Positions 13,030 to 24,400 are shown, counted from the first letter of the stretch. The stretch is DNA of 64,000 bases from Turritopsis dohrnii (GCA_027922465.2 BQMF02000118.1:682001-746000), one strand, 5' to 3'. Numbers and translations are program-made. The notes: a model not told the origin generated them from the letters alone.

Positions 13030-13777
13030 GTAAATTTGTGAAAATATATTTAACAACGTTTCGGCCGTACGACGGCCATTTTCAAGTGGAAAACAATACA
13101 AGTGTGACAATATATACAAGAAGTCGTACGATACGGTAAGGTCGTACGATCATACGATCAAAAAATTCCCCCAGGGACAAATCAACCATCCGAAAATAGA
13201 AATAATGGCAATGACGCTATATTCCGATTGAGGATAGGCTTGTCCCTACGGATTAACAAGCTTTCTTTCAATTCTAAGTCAAAATTGTTGCCTGCGGAGG
13301 AGAGTATAGAAAAATTCTCAAATGTAGGCTTATTTTTACAATGTACTACATGCTCCGAAATAGCGCTATGGTTTTGTAATTTAACGGCTTTTCCAGTTAA
13401 GGCCGAAATTCCCATATGTTCGCAGGCTCGTACTTTCAAATGTCGCATAGTTTTACCATAATAGATGGCATTGCAGCCATCGCACTTAAATTTATATACA
13501 ACATTTGAGCGCAGAGTCATTGGGGTACGGTCCTTAAAACGAAAAAAATCGCTAATTCTACTACTAGATTTAAAAATTACCTTAAGTTGACAACAAGGAA
13601 GGTTTTTACTAAAAGTACTAAGCAAACGAGTTCTTAATTTCAAAGATAATTTACCTAAATATGGCAAAACAAGAAATACTTCTAACTTAGGCACAGTAAT
13701 GACAACTTTCCTCTCTCGAAACATTCTGTCAAGAAATGACTTAATGCATCGATCGATCAAGTTGGATGGGTAGCCAT
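13030..13777 (-). repeat. Inverted 748-bp copy of the PLE 3' tail (left arm)
   Basis: Reverse complement of 15549-16296 over the same 748-bp length, with identical encoded residues across the coding part (frame 13182-13777 on the - strand). The equal lengths mean no indels have accumulated. The arm includes the palindrome-rich tail and the GIY-YIG coding end. Confidence 0.9.
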
Positions 13778-16144
13778 ACGAGTATTGAGTTTCTGGAAAC
13801 ATGTAGTCATCATGGATTAACTCCTCGGTTTTTAGAGTTCAAACTGAGCAACAAGAATTTACATAATTCTGAAGCTTACCGAAAATCCCAACAGAGTCTA
13901 CTAAAAGCGGAAGTTCAGTTCAAAAAGACAAAAATACATAATCTTGAAAAACAACTGAAATCACAACACATTTCACTTAAGGAAAGTTTATCATATATTG
14001 ACTTTGCACATGTCACTTGTCTTTTCCTTGCGCGAAATGACAAAATTCTCAAGAAGAATGATGAAACCCACAAAAAGAAGCTGGCAAACCTTGGTCTTCA
14101 ATCAATGTCAACAAAACACAATCCTGATGATGTTATTCACAATTACTCGTCCCACTTATTATCGGATGCTGAGAAATCATTATTAGCAAAAGGCTTAAAT
14201 TTTGCTATTCCGCCTTCTAAAATCGAATATGCAGATTATATGATTTCTTTTGAAAAACTTTATCGCAGTATCAAAGATATAAAAATGTCATCTGAAACCA
14301 GAGATTTAGTCAAAGCACGTATCAAAGATTGCGCCATTTCTACATTTGAGACTTACAACTCATCCAAAAAGCCACGGAATCTGAGTGATGAAGAGTTGGA
14401 AGCCTTGTTTTCACTATCACACGAGCTTGATATAATTATCCAAAAATCTGACAAGGGAAACTCAGTTGTTCTGATCGATAAAGAGACTTATGTCCGTAAA
14501 ATTATGGATATCTTAAGTGATCATACAAAATTTATAAAAATCGACTGTCCTCGTGAAAAAGAGTTAAACTTCCTCATCAATCAAGAAAAACAAGTTACTG
14601 CTGTGTTAAAAACTTTGTTGGATAATGGCTCTATCGACAAGAAATTATACGATAAATTGAAACCAACTGGGTCGAAGCTAGGTTTGTTATATGGACTTTG
14701 TAAGGTACATAAACGTGTTGTTAATGGTAGCCCTCCTTTTAGACCTATTTTATCAGCTATCAACACTCCTGTCTATAAAATAGCCAAGTTTCTTGTTCCG
14801 GTTTTGTCTCCTTTAACATCTAACGAGTATACTGTTTCTGACTCCTTTTCGTTTGCTGAAGAAATTAGGAAACAGGATGGTAGGTTTCATATGGCTAGCT
14901 TAGATGTTGACTCTCTGTTCACTAACATTCCTTTGCAAGAAACAATCGATATTTGTGTAGAAGGTTTATTTGAAAACCAAGATGTTGTTAATAACTTATG
15001 CAAGAATGACTTTAGAAAAATTCTGTCTCTAGCTACTCAAAATTCACATTTTACCTTTGACGGTCAGTTATATAAACAAATTGATGGTGTTGCTATGGGC
15101 TCGCCACTTGGTCCCAGTCTTGCCAATGCTTTTCTTTCGCATCATGAAAAAATTTGGTTGCGTAATTGCCCGTCAGAGTTTAAACCTGTGTATTACAGAA
15201 GATATGTTGATGATATTTTTGTGCTTTTTTCATCTCCTAGCCACTTGCCTCTCTTTCAGGACTACCTTAATAGGCAACACATCAACATATCTTTCACTTC
15301 TGAAGTGGAATTTGAAAATCGTCTTCCTTTTCTTGATGTTTCTGTTATTCGTGAATTTAACAAGTTTGTCACAACTATTTATAGGAAGCCCACTTTCAGT
15401 GGTGTCTACACAAATTATTGTAGTTTTTTGCCTGACGAATATAAATATGGATTAATTTTGACTTTGATTTTCAGAATTTTTAATATCGTATCTGATTTTT
15501 CTAGGTTCCACTTGGAGATACAAGATCTTAGAGGCATACTGATGAGAAATGGCTACCCATCCAACTTGATCGATCGATGCATTAAGTCATTTCTTGACAG
15601 AATGTTTCGAGAGAGGAAAGTTGTCATTACTGTGCCTAAGTTAGAAGTATTTCTTGTTTTGCCATATTTAGGTAAATTATCTTTGAAATTAAGAACTCGT
15701 TTGCTTAGTACTTTTAGTAAAAACCTTCCTTGTTGTCAACTTAAGGTAATTTTTAAATCTAGTAGTAGAATTAGCGATTTTTTTCGTTTTAAGGACCGTA
15801 CCCCAATGACTCTGCGCTCAAATGTTGTATATAAATTTAAGTGCGATGGCTGCAATGCCATCTATTATGGTAAAACTATGCGACATTTGAAAGTACGAGC
15901 CTGCGAACATATGGGAATTTCGGCCTTAACTGGAAAAGCCGTTAAATTACAAAACCATAGCGCTATTTCGGAGCATGTAGTACATTGTAAAAATAAGCCT
16001 ACATTTGAGAATTTTTCTATACTCTCCTCCGCAGGCAACAATTTTGACTTAGAATTGAAAGAAAGCTTGTTAATCCGTAGGGACAAGCCTATCCTCAATC
16101 GGAATATAGCGTCATTGCCATTATTTCTATTTTCGGATGGTTGA
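13766..16144 (+). CDS. Penelope-like reverse transcriptase with C-terminal GIY-YIG domain (5'-truncated)
   Basis: A 792-residue open frame without interruption. A helical N-terminal region is followed by PLE-type RT blocks: PPFRPILSAINTPVYKIAK, MASLDVDSLFTNIPL, DGVAMGSPLGPSLANAF and the catalytic YRRYVDDIFVLF. The C terminus carries the GIY-YIG endonuclease signature with a zinc-cluster-like start, YKFKCDGCNAIYYGKT, then KVRACEHM and SEHVVHCK. RT and endonuclease together carry out target-primed reverse transcription. The first four codons (13766-13777) come from the inverted tail, so the ATG is accidental and the true N terminus is missing. The catalytic domains look intact. Confidence 0.88.
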   Translation: MGSHTSIEFLETCSHHGLTPRFLEFKLSNKNLHNSEAYRKSQQSLLKAEVQFKKTKIHNLEKQLKSQHISLKESLSYIDFAHVTCLFLARNDKILKKNDETHKKKLANLGLQSMSTKHNPDDVIHNYSSHLLSDAEKSLLAKGLNFAIPPSKIEYADYMISFEKLYRSIKDIKMSSETRDLVKARIKDCAISTFETYNSSKKPRNLSDEELEALFSLSHELDIIIQKSDKGNSVVLIDKETYVRKIMDILSDHTKFIKIDCPREKELNFLINQEKQVTAVLKTLLDNGSIDKKLYDKLKPTGSKLGLLYGLCKVHKRVVNGSPPFRPILSAINTPVYKIAKFLVPVLSPLTSNEYTVSDSFSFAEEIRKQDGRFHMASLDVDSLFTNIPLQETIDICVEGLFENQDVVNNLCKNDFRKILSLATQNSHFTFDGQLYKQIDGVAMGSPLGPSLANAFLSHHEKIWLRNCPSEFKPVYYRRYVDDIFVLFSSPSHLPLFQDYLNRQHINISFTSEVEFENRLPFLDVSVIREFNKFVTTIYRKPTFSGVYTNYCSFLPDEYKYGLILTLIFRIFNIVSDFSRFHLEIQDLRGILMRNGYPSNLIDRCIKSFLDRMFRERKVVITVPKLEVFLVLPYLGKLSLKLRTRLLSTFSKNLPCCQLKVIFKSSSRISDFFRFKDRTPMTLRSNVVYKFKCDGCNAIYYGKTMRHLKVRACEHMGISALTGKAVKLQNHSAISEHVVHCKNKPTFENFSILSSAGNNFDLELKESLLIRRDKPILNRNIASLPLFLFSDG

Positions 16145-16296
16145 TTTGTCCCTGGGGGAATTTTTTGATCGTATGATCGTACGACCTTACCGTATCGTAC
16201 GACTTCTTGTATATATTGTCACACTTGTATTGTTTTCCACTTGAAAATGGCCGTCGTACGGCCGAAACGTTGTTAAATATATTTTCACAAATTTAC
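15549..16296 (+). repeat. PLE 3' tail (right arm of the 748-bp inverted repeat)
   Basis: Parental 3' end: the C-terminal RT/GIY-YIG codons, then a noncoding tail rich in CGTACGA palindromes. At 16241-16267 is a hairpin GGCCGT-CGT-ACGGCC followed by GAAAC, which resembles stem II plus the GAAA core of a hammerhead ribozyme. Confidence 0.85.
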
Positions 16297-16305
16297 AGGG
16301 TAAAG

Positions 16306-17679
16306 TAACATTGAAAACTAGACTATATTGATGGACACATTTGTACGAATACATAAAAAATAACACATATCCGATATGTACTGAATGTAGGAGGTCGTTT
16401 TGGAGGCAGCAGAGCTCTCTCTATATCTCCAGGTCTGACCAATATAGCACAAAACACAAAATCTAACTGAACAGTATACAAACAGGTTCAAGAATTATAG
16501 TATACGGTGATAATATTACCATCCCTTTACTTCTCTGGTAAAAAATAACCCTTCCTGTACCTTTTATTTCCAAAACGATATCTGCGTGACGGACTTAAAG
16601 CCATTAAACCCATGTCTTAATTTCAAGCCGCACTCACCCTGATAAAATAGCTGTAAATATAAATTACCGGAAAAACCTAAATTAAGCCACGATTAGTAAA
16701 CAGCCTCTAGTGATATCAGCCTTCAATGAGGAATCCAGGCTAGAACTGTGGACAAAAATTCTGGAATAACGGACGGAAGGACAAACGCTAATGAAAGATC
16801 AGCTGCTTCGCGCTGACCAAAAACTTTGTAGCATGTTTATTTTCAAAAATGTTGAACCCCCGTCTATTATTTCGAACGCTTAAAGATTCCATTATGTCTG
16901 GAAAAAAACAGCAATGATCGGGTGCACGAAAAAAAAGAACAAAAAAAAACTGTCGGCAGCAGGAGAAGAGGCGAAAGGTCTTCCTTTGTGCCAAACGACA
17001 CTTTTTTCCGAGCTGTGATATTTTTTGGACGGTTTTGCTAAGATTGAGAAAAAGGGGTTCAGTGGTTTTCTTGTGATATGAGAGCGAATCATTTCTTTAC
17101 CTTCTTTGAACACTTTTATTAATAAACAGCTGCTCGTTTCCAGGCCATTTTCCTATTATTGTTCTATTTCTGATGACATCGTCATAGTGCAATCTTCTTC
17201 TCCCCATATAATAGCCCTCAAGGGCGGCAGAACCGGCGGGGGTCTTTACCCATTGCTATTGTCACTCATTGAATCTATTGGTGAAGATGACCACAAAACA
17301 AATGAAGCTTCTGGTAGGGACGTCATCGCCGAAATCGTTGTTCTGATCGAGTACTCACGGAAAAGAGAGCAAAAATTGCCATCAACCAAACTATTGGTTG
17401 AGGAAGGGGGTGATAGTGTTACTCTAATCCGCATCAGCGAACTTTCAACTACCTGTGGGACGTCTTTATACTGTGTTCGTGCGAATTGATAGATATTTTT
17501 AAGGAAAACCTTTTTGCCACGTGTTTACACCTTTTACCCATGAAATTATTTTTTTGAATTCTTAGCTATAATTAAAAACTATGAATGCGTTTCAGCCAAT
17601 CTAGAAAACCGAAATTTCATAATTTCCTTGACCGTCGGCTCAACCATGATGGGACCTCGTCAGCCCCACCACTTTAAAT
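16306..17679. other. Intron sequence, no gene recognised
   Basis: A 127-codon open frame at 17106-17489 (starting FINKQLLVSRPF) has no recognisable domain and no support beyond length. The rest is AT-rich with nothing identified. Confidence 0.4.
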
Positions 17680-17955
17680 TTGCTCCGCCGCCCTGGTCCT
17701 GCACACTTTGATGATATCTTATCAAATCTAAAAGCTCTTTCAGCTAGTCAGAGACCTTTGATGCAAAATGTCATGCATACTGTGAGAGTCATCCTTGTGA
17801 CTGGAGTTACGGTTGCAACTCCTGAAAGAACATTTTCAATGGCCAGGAGAATTAAGACTTGGACGCGCTCAACAATGACGCAGCGACGATTTAATGCACT
17901 GGCAATTTTGAATACCCCCCTCACTTTCAAAAACGCTGCGCGGGTCCTGACCTGA
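17680..17955 (+). pseudogene. hAT transposase C-terminal dimerisation domain relic
   Basis: 91 codons open to a stop at 17953-17955. They contain TPERTFSMARRIKTWTRSTM, then RRFNALAIL. This is the pattern of the hAT C-terminal dimerisation domain (SERSFS-x-RRLKT-x-RSTM, then R-x-x-LALL). No catalytic domain or zinc finger is recognisable upstream, so only the end of a transposase or hAT-derived gene remains. It could also be a decayed exon of a domesticated hAT gene. Confidence 0.65.
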
Positions 17956-18330
17956 ATGCTGTCATGCGATACCAGCATTCCACGCATTCACTGGTAACGA
18001 TTATACCAGCGCGTTCTATGGAGTTGGAAAAACTACAACATTTAATCGATCACAGTTTTTTGTCATGGCGGACGGACGTGTTTATGGCGCTCTGAATTGA
18101 GGTCTATGAGAGTTATGTTGATTAATGCTTTGATCGTTTTGAGGCTGTTCGAATAGTACCTGGTACTGGATTTATGTATATAGTTGGAATCCTGGACTTA
18201 CTGTAGTGATATTTTTGTTGAGAGATTTTTGATGTTGGATGTTTATTGCTTTCGGTTGGAATATTAGAGTTAATGTTTATGCTACACATCGTTCTCATAA
18301 ATCAACAAATAGAAACCGTCGCAATACAAA
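17956..18330. other. Probable 5' flank or 5' UTR of the LINE
   Basis: No ORF. The 5' boundary of the LINE that starts coding at 18331 probably falls in this stretch, but no target duplication was found. Confidence 0.35.
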
Positions 18331-20691
18331 ATGAAATATATTTTGCTGATAATTAGTATAATCATTATCTTACAAACTGTATCAAGTAAACAAGATGTAT
18401 CCCAAGGTAGTACACTACAATGGAAAAGCTATCTGAAGGAAATTAAAATTAAAAGACATATTAAAAGAGCCAAATCTACAGTTTATTATTATCCCAATAG
18501 TGTAGCAACGTTTAACATTATCTTAGAATCTGGTGATATAGAATTAAATCCTGGACCCGGTTTCAATAAACAGGTCCGTAAGAAGCAGAATGCAATCATC
18601 AAAAAAACTTTAAACAAAAAAGCTTCATCTCCTAAATGCCCGATATGTAGTATTGGTGTTGGAAATAATAGAAAACGTCTCCTGTGCACACTGTGTTTAG
18701 AACTTACACATGTTACTTGTTCTAATTTACCCGTGACAAAGGCAAAGAGCATAACATCAGCTGCACCAGTAAAATGGACATGCGATTCTTGCAATTTTCA
18801 TGAGCTACCGTTCAGTAACTGTCGTTTTATCCCTGACACTGCAGATTCAAGTGAATTTATTGAATCCAACGATGGTATGCTTCAAAATCTACAAGAAAAG
18901 TTCAAAGAAAAATCGTCTTTAAAGGTCATGCATTTAAATACACAGTCGCTCATATCAACTTTCTCTGAATTCACCGCATATGTGAATGACTATCCTTTTG
19001 ATGTGTATACATTAAGTGAGACGTGGTTAACATCAAATAAATACCAACTCGATTATGTCCAAATTCCTGGACTTCAATTACTTCACCAAAATCGAAAAAA
19101 TAAAAAAGGAGGTGGTGTAGCTGCCTATATACGTGACGATATAGACGTAACACCTAGAGATGACTTATCTAATAAAGACACTGATATTGAAACATTATGG
19201 TTCGAACTTAAGGGAAAAAATAGAAACAGCGATATTCTTTTTGGTGTTTTTTATCAGCCGAACTTTGATGCATCATCCGTCAAATCTTGGTTGGACAAGT
19301 TTGATCAAATCTTAAATGTTGCTCTTTCCAATTGGAGGGGAATCACGATTATAGCCGGTGACATGAATATAAACTTCTTAGAACAATCGCCTGTTGTTAC
19401 TCAGTATAAAGATATTCTACAGTCATATAATTTAAACCAAAATGTCAACAAACCAACACGCAAAGGTAAATCAACAATTGATCATATTATAACGACAAAT
19501 GAATGTAAAGTAAAAGAAAATGGGCTGATCGCATGTGACGAAATCAGTGATCATGACTCACCTTATGTTTTCCTTAATGCAAGAATTAGCAGATACCAGG
19601 CTAGATTCAAGTATATGCGAGACTTCACAAAGTTTGACAAAGAATCCTTTACTAATGACTTCAGTGCGTTGCCATTCAGCATCGTTTATAGCATGGAAAC
19701 CGTTGATGATAAAGTACATCTTTTCAACAAATTAATTACTGACTGCTTACAACAACATGCTCCTTTATCAAAGAAAAAAGTTACTCGCCCTCCAGCACCG
19801 TGGCTTAAAGATCTCGAAATTTGTGAATTAAAACTAAGTAGAGACAAGTTACGTTATAACGCTCACCAAACGCAAACAGAGGATGACTGGACTAAATTTC
19901 GAGAAGTTAGAAATAAATTAAAAAAGAAAATTCGAACAACCAAAAGTAACTTTTATAAAAATGCGTTAAATTCGAATAGACCTAAAGAGGTTTGGAAAAT
20001 CATACACAGAATTTTGGATCCAAATTTGAAAAACATTGTTGCTACTCCAAATTCACTAAACAATCATTTCATCGGCACTGCACAACGCATTACTGGTGCT
20101 AAGCCTGTTAATCAAGATGTACTTCATAAACTTGTTGAGGAAGCTAATTATTCATCCGTCAATGCTTTCAAATTTAAAAACGTTACATATGAAGAGATAG
20201 TAAAGGAAATTAAATCATTGAGGGGCGACTGTTCTACCGGTCCAGATAATATACCAACTTCTATCATAAAATCTGTAGCAGATATCATAGCATCACCACT
20301 CACACACATTATAAACTCTGCTTTGCATCAAGAAAAATTTCCACATCAATGGAAAATCGCGAAAGTAACACCGGTTCCAAAAATACGAAACCCAGAAGGT
20401 AACAATGATTACAGGCCTATATCAATTTTACCAGTGCTTTCCAAAGTCTTTGAACGTATAATGGCCCATCAAATATGTGACTATATCGAAAAAGAAAAAA
20501 TCTTAAAAGAATCCATGTCTGGGTTTCGGAAATCTCATTCTACAACAACAATACTACTGAAATTACGCGATGATATTATTAAAGCAATGAACCGTGGGGA
20601 AATCACCATGGCCATATTTGCTGACTATTCTAAAGCATTCGATACCGTAAATTACTCTACTATACTACAAAACCTGATCAACCTTGGTTAA
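18331..20691 (+). CDS. LINE A polyprotein, N-terminal part (signal peptide, 2A, zinc finger, endonuclease, RT start)
   Basis: 786 residues in frame. Residues 1-19 form a hydrophobic signal-like segment ([15 protein letters not shown]). Residues 68-76 are GDIELNPGP, a canonical 2A ribosome-skipping motif at 18532-18558. Residues about 103-155 hold a zinc cluster (CPICSIG, LLCTLC, H-x-x-C, WTCDSC) like those of CR1 ORFs. An APE endonuclease follows ([31 protein letters not shown]), then RT blocks [26 protein letters not shown] and [12 protein letters not shown]. The ORF stops at TAA 20689-20691 where an internal deletion changes the frame. If skipping works, the N-terminal piece would be released and the enzyme part would start at Pro76. 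Confidence 0.85.
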   Translation: MKYILLIISIIIILQTVSSKQDVSQGSTLQWKSYLKEIKIKRHIKRAKSTVYYYPNSVATFNIILESGDIELNPGPGFNKQVRKKQNAIIKKTLNKKASSPKCPICSIGVGNNRKRLLCTLCLELTHVTCSNLPVTKAKSITSAAPVKWTCDSCNFHELPFSNCRFIPDTADSSEFIESNDGMLQNLQEKFKEKSSLKVMHLNTQSLISTFSEFTAYVNDYPFDVYTLSETWLTSNKYQLDYVQIPGLQLLHQNRKNKKGGGVAAYIRDDIDVTPRDDLSNKDTDIETLWFELKGKNRNSDILFGVFYQPNFDASSVKSWLDKFDQILNVALSNWRGITIIAGDMNINFLEQSPVVTQYKDILQSYNLNQNVNKPTRKGKSTIDHIITTNECKVKENGLIACDEISDHDSPYVFLNARISRYQARFKYMRDFTKFDKESFTNDFSALPFSIVYSMETVDDKVHLFNKLITDCLQQHAPLSKKKVTRPPAPWLKDLEICELKLSRDKLRYNAHQTQTEDDWTKFREVRNKLKKKIRTTKSNFYKNALNSNRPKEVWKIIHRILDPNLKNIVATPNSLNNHFIGTAQRITGAKPVNQDVLHKLVEEANYSSVNAFKFKNVTYEEIVKEIKSLRGDCSTGPDNIPTSIIKSVADIIASPLTHIINSALHQEKFPHQWKIAKVTPVPKIRNPEGNNDYRPISILPVLSKVFERIMAHQICDYIEKEKILKESMSGFRKSHSTTTILLKLRDDIIKAMNRGEITMAIFADYSKAFDTVNYSTILQNLINLG

Positions 20692-21710
20692 GCTTATTTG
20701 TAGTTATTTGTGTGAAAGACGACAGTTTGTTCAAGTGAACGAGAAATCTTCACAAAGAAAGCCAGTAGAATTTGGTGTTCCACAAGGCTCTGTGTTGGGC
20801 CCTATTCTTTTTAACTTGTACGTATGACATGCAAAACTTGATTGAAACTAACATCTGCCAATATGCTGATGACACTACCTGTTACGAACATTTCCGACCG
20901 TCGAAACTAAATCAAAATGCTTCAAAGCTTGAAAAAGTTATGCAAGATATGTTGCAGTACGCCAAAAGCAAAAATATGATTTTCAATCTTGATAAAACGA
21001 AATCGATGTTATTTGCAACAAGAAGAATGTATGACATTCATAATCTTTCAGACATTAATGCATATAAAATTGCAGTAGATAATGGATCCATCGAAAGAGT
21101 AAGAAACTGGAAGGTATTAGGTGTTAATTTTGATGAGAACTTATCTTGGAAGACTCACATAAATGAAGTTGTGAAATCATGCTTTGCTAAACTATCCGTA
21201 CTCCGTAAATTGAAAAGATATGCTAACTACAACAGAAGAAAGCAACTAGCTGAAACACTGGTGTTATCCAAAGTAGACTATGCTTTACCACTACTTGCAA
21301 ATGCTAACCATATTGAAATTAATCGCTTACAAAAAGTGATGAGATCAGCTGCTTCGTTTGTTACGCAAAGATATTCCCGTACTTCGGATGTTATAAATCT
21401 TCGCTGGATACCAACGATCGAACGAATTAACTATTACCAATTAAAATTAGCGCATAAAGCAATTTACGATGAAACTTTCCCAGAATATCTAAAGCTGACT
21501 TTCAAACCTAGAGACGTAAGACTTCGTAATATTAACGAGCATACACTGCCATCAAATATGGACACAAAAACATTTAAGGGCTCAGTTAGTAAAATTTTCA
21601 ATGACCTACCAGTTAATCTAAGATCAGAAAAGAATTTTAAAATATTTTCACGTTTAGTCAAACGATATCAACTTGACCTTGCAGTTGCAAGAAACATCAG
21701 TAGTATTTAG
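20692..21710 (+). pseudogene. LINE A reverse transcriptase, C-terminal part, frameshifted
   Basis: Continuation in two further frames. From about 20687 one frame reads [14 protein letters not shown] and [15 protein letters not shown] up to a TGA at 20825-20827. From about 20826 the next frame reads DMQNLIETNICQYADDTTC through to the stop at 21708-21710. The catalytic YADD is present. The first break has also lost several residues between the DTVN and SYL blocks; the second is a small indel. No functional RT can be made from this copy. Confidence 0.82.
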
Positions 21711-22210
21711 ATTCATACCTGAATTTAGTATCTGATTTAACTTTTTATCGTACCGAGTATTGGCTTACTCCTAGATCTCTTCTTCATAGTTGCAATTCCA
21801 CCTTCCAACTTCTCTCTTCCATTGCTTTTGAATTCTCTACTGCTGTACTGTCTTAACTGGAGTGAGTAAATTTACATTTTATCCTTTCATTTATTACTGG
21901 ACTATGTGCAACCTTCATTTTCCTCTCCATTTGTGTACAATTCCAATCTTTATCTGTCCTTGTGAATTTGCACATATGCCAGTTACAAATTTAACGATTT
22001 TATCACCTTTTAATAGTTATGATGTTTTATAAATTTTTTATCTTATAAATAAAAATATTGTTTTTAATATTTCTTTTCTTTTTATATTATGTATGTATAT
22101 ATATATATATACATATGTATTTATTGGGACGAAGAGCCATGTTGTAAATATGGAGATGCCCTATTTTCATTGTTGGAAATAAACAATTATTATTATTATT
22201 ATTATTTAAG

Positions 22211-22737
22211 TTGTTGCAAGCTTCTGAAGAATTCAAAGCTACTTTTGCGAATTTGGGAACTCTTTTCGCATCGATGCAACATTGCTGCAAAACATAGAGG
22301 CGTTTGTCTGCGATATGTACGCAGTTAAATGTAATGACATCAACGAAGCCCGTTGCAAAAAGTTTTGTTCGAGTCGCAAGGCTCCCGAACCACAGAAACT
22401 ACCACCAACAAGAGACGCTTCACTGTGTCATTCCAAGCGAGTGTCATATGTGACAGCAGTCATAAAGAGATCTCTCGGAAACAACCCCGAGATACCTAGT
22501 CCCATTGGTCATTGACTGGAAGTTGCTTCCTGTAGCACCAATCGACGTCATCGAGTTGATTTCCTGTAATTGCTCGAATTCAAAATGCCGCAACCAAGTA
22601 TACAAGTATCGATCGCACGGCCTCGAATGCATTGATTTATGTGGTTGTGGCGAATGTTGAAATTTGATTATGATCCTTCTGATGAAGATAATGATGATGG
22701 CGATAGTGACAATGAAGATGGAAATCTTAGTGAATAA
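22211..22737 (+). pseudogene. Relic of a cnidarian Cys-rich (CXC-like) protein gene
   Basis: Fragments in changing frames. 22260-22513 reads FVCDMYAVKCNDINEARCKK, then LPPTRDA and NPEIPSPIGH before a stop. A second frame around 22550-22655 reads ELISCNCSNSKCRNQVYKYR and HGLECIDLCGCGEC, followed by an Asp/Glu-rich tail. A Cys-rich end of this type resembles Tesmin/TSO1 CXC repeats and occurs at the C terminus of uncharacterised proteins expanded in coral and Hydra genomes, as far as I recall. Stops and frame changes make it a pseudogene. It abuts the 3' tail of LINE A. Confidence 0.55.
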
Positions 22738-23946
22738 TGTACATAATGTAGTTGGGCGCTATTTCCTTTTCGCACCCCACTAAATGTATCTGCCATATTT
22801 TTTTACTAGTTGGCTCTTCATCACGGAGATAAAAAATAATCCTAAGCCTGACCCTAAAACATTCTAGAAGGAGAGTGAGGGGTGCACCATGTAGTTGCAA
22901 GTCGTTTATCCCTAATAACTTTTTTTATGTTCAAAATCACCCCATGACATACTTGGGCTTTTAATTCAGCATAAAAAAACCTATCGAATGGTATAATAAT
23001 ACTTGAAAAATTCCAAAAAAAAATTTGGTTTTATTGTGTCTGACGTCATCAAAATAAAAATCGTACTGGACACGCCCAGTAAATAATTTCAGATATTCCG
23101 GTAATGATTTTCTAGTTCTAAGGGATGATATCTAACAGTTCAAAGTAGTTTTACATTGTCCCTCTCATTTCCAATTTTTTTTGCAAGTAGCTACCTGACT
23201 AGGAAGTAAATTGGAACAACTCACTCAGGCAGTGCAGTGATGGTGTACTGTCAATCTTCCTAATTCTGCTGAATGCGAAAAGATTCTGGTGATGAATATA
23301 TATATATATATATATATATGTCCTGCTCATGAACTATAGTAGAAATGTCATTTAGTTTGATTGATTAGCGCAGGTTTTTTCATTTACGGACACTTAAACT
23401 TGATTTGTGTTTTGAATTTGTGTTCTGAATTAAGTATAATAGCATTTGTATATTTGTTTTGAAGTTTCTGTAAAAGTAAGAATTTTGTTTAATGGACGTG
23501 GAATAAATTGGTGCATCGTGCTGTTATACATAGCTTTTTACACTTTCATGTTTAGTAATTAGCAACTGCTTGGCATTCTTTTAACTTAATCTGATTTCCA
23601 CTTAAATTAGTAGAGAGGAAAGTTCACCTGCTCGATTAGCCAAACACGTACGCTTGTAAGAACGTAAAGCTGGAAAGTAAAATTTGAAGCTGGAATAAAA
23701 TCGATTAAAGCATTGATTTCTGTAAATATTACCCGACTATTTAATTGCTCGTTATGGAAACGCACAGGCGACCTGGTTTTCTTTTAAAACGTTTACCAAT
23801 GATTATTCTTTACTTCTATGTTTTTATATGAATTTGACTTTGATACTTCCGTTAGAAAACAATGCGCATGTGATATGTTATGGCCGCCTTGTTATTCGGC
23901 AACTGAGGAATTTGCCTTTATGGTCTGAACGGGATGTAGACCCAAA
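22738..23946. other. Intron sequence, no gene seen
   Basis: AT-rich DNA with a (TA)n microsatellite at 23299-23319. Nothing coding recognised. Confidence 0.5.
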
Positions 23947-23948
23947 TA

Positions 23949-24398
23949 CACGCTTTTTTTTATAAGAACCAGTAAAATCTGACCTGAGGCTCGCTGTTCT
24001 TATTTTTTGAGCCTTTTTCAGCCTGAATTGTTCTTATTTTGTTCTTAGCTTTGAGAACACCGTTTCAAATTTCAGCCTCATTTTGTTCTTATTTATGGAA
24101 CTTCCAGTAAAATAAAAATAAATGTTTTTCAAAATCAACTGGTAAAAAACATGGTTGCTTTTTGGAAATGATATGAGTATGCAAGGTGAAACAAAAAACA
24201 AAACAAACTTCTAAACAATTTACCAGTGAGAGAACTCACATCATGAATTTTTCTTATTTTCCAAGAAAATTGAGGCTCGGGTTGTTCTTAATTTTTGTAA
24301 CAACGATTTGAGCCTCAGGTTGTTCTTATTTTGTTCTTATTTTTTGGCCAAATCTGAGGCTCGTGTTCTTATAAAATTGTTCTTATAAAAAAAGCGTG
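23949..24398. mobile_element. Tc1/mariner-like MITE with TA target site
   Basis: A 450-bp element with inverted ends CACGCTTTTTTTTATAAGAA (left) and TTCTTATAAAAAAAGCGTG (right), each flanked by TA. The interior repeats GTTCTTATTTT and GAGGCTC/GAGCCT motifs. There is no ORF. TA duplication and TIRs suggest a Tc1/mariner-mobilised MITE. Confidence 0.75.
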
Positions 24399-24400
24399 TA

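Larger units (their letters stand above)
13030..16296 (+). mobile_element. Penelope-like retroelement with inverted tail copy
   Basis: A 3.27-kb Penelope-like element (PLE). A + strand reverse transcriptase/GIY-YIG ORF (13766-16144) is followed by a 3' noncoding tail to 16296. The last 748 bp (15549-16296) are repeated in inverse orientation at 13030-13777, directly before the truncated 5' end of the ORF. Flanks carry the direct repeat AGGGTAAAG (13022-13030 and 16297-16305), the probable target duplication. An inverted partial copy joined to a 5'-truncated copy is a known PLE insertion product. It lies within the HAUS5 intron. Confidence 0.9.
18331..22207 (+). mobile_element. CR1/L2-type non-LTR retrotransposon (LINE A)
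   Basis: Single-ORF LINE with, in order, a signal-peptide-like start, a 2A-like motif, a PHD/RING-type Cys cluster, an APE-type endonuclease and a reverse transcriptase. The coding part runs to 21710 and then a 3' region ends with a short (ATT)n tract at about 22188-22207, the usual tail of CR1-like elements. Two frame breaks in the RT show that this copy is dead. A (TA)n tract at 22095-22110 lies within the 3' region. Confidence 0.85.

Noticed and set aside
13182..13802. 206-codon frame on the - strand
   Set aside because: It is the inverted copy of the PLE C terminus, not a separate gene; it is covered as a repeat arm.
17106..17489. 127-codon frame
   Set aside because: No recognisable domain, no splice support and no similarity to the hAT relic beside it; kept only as a note.
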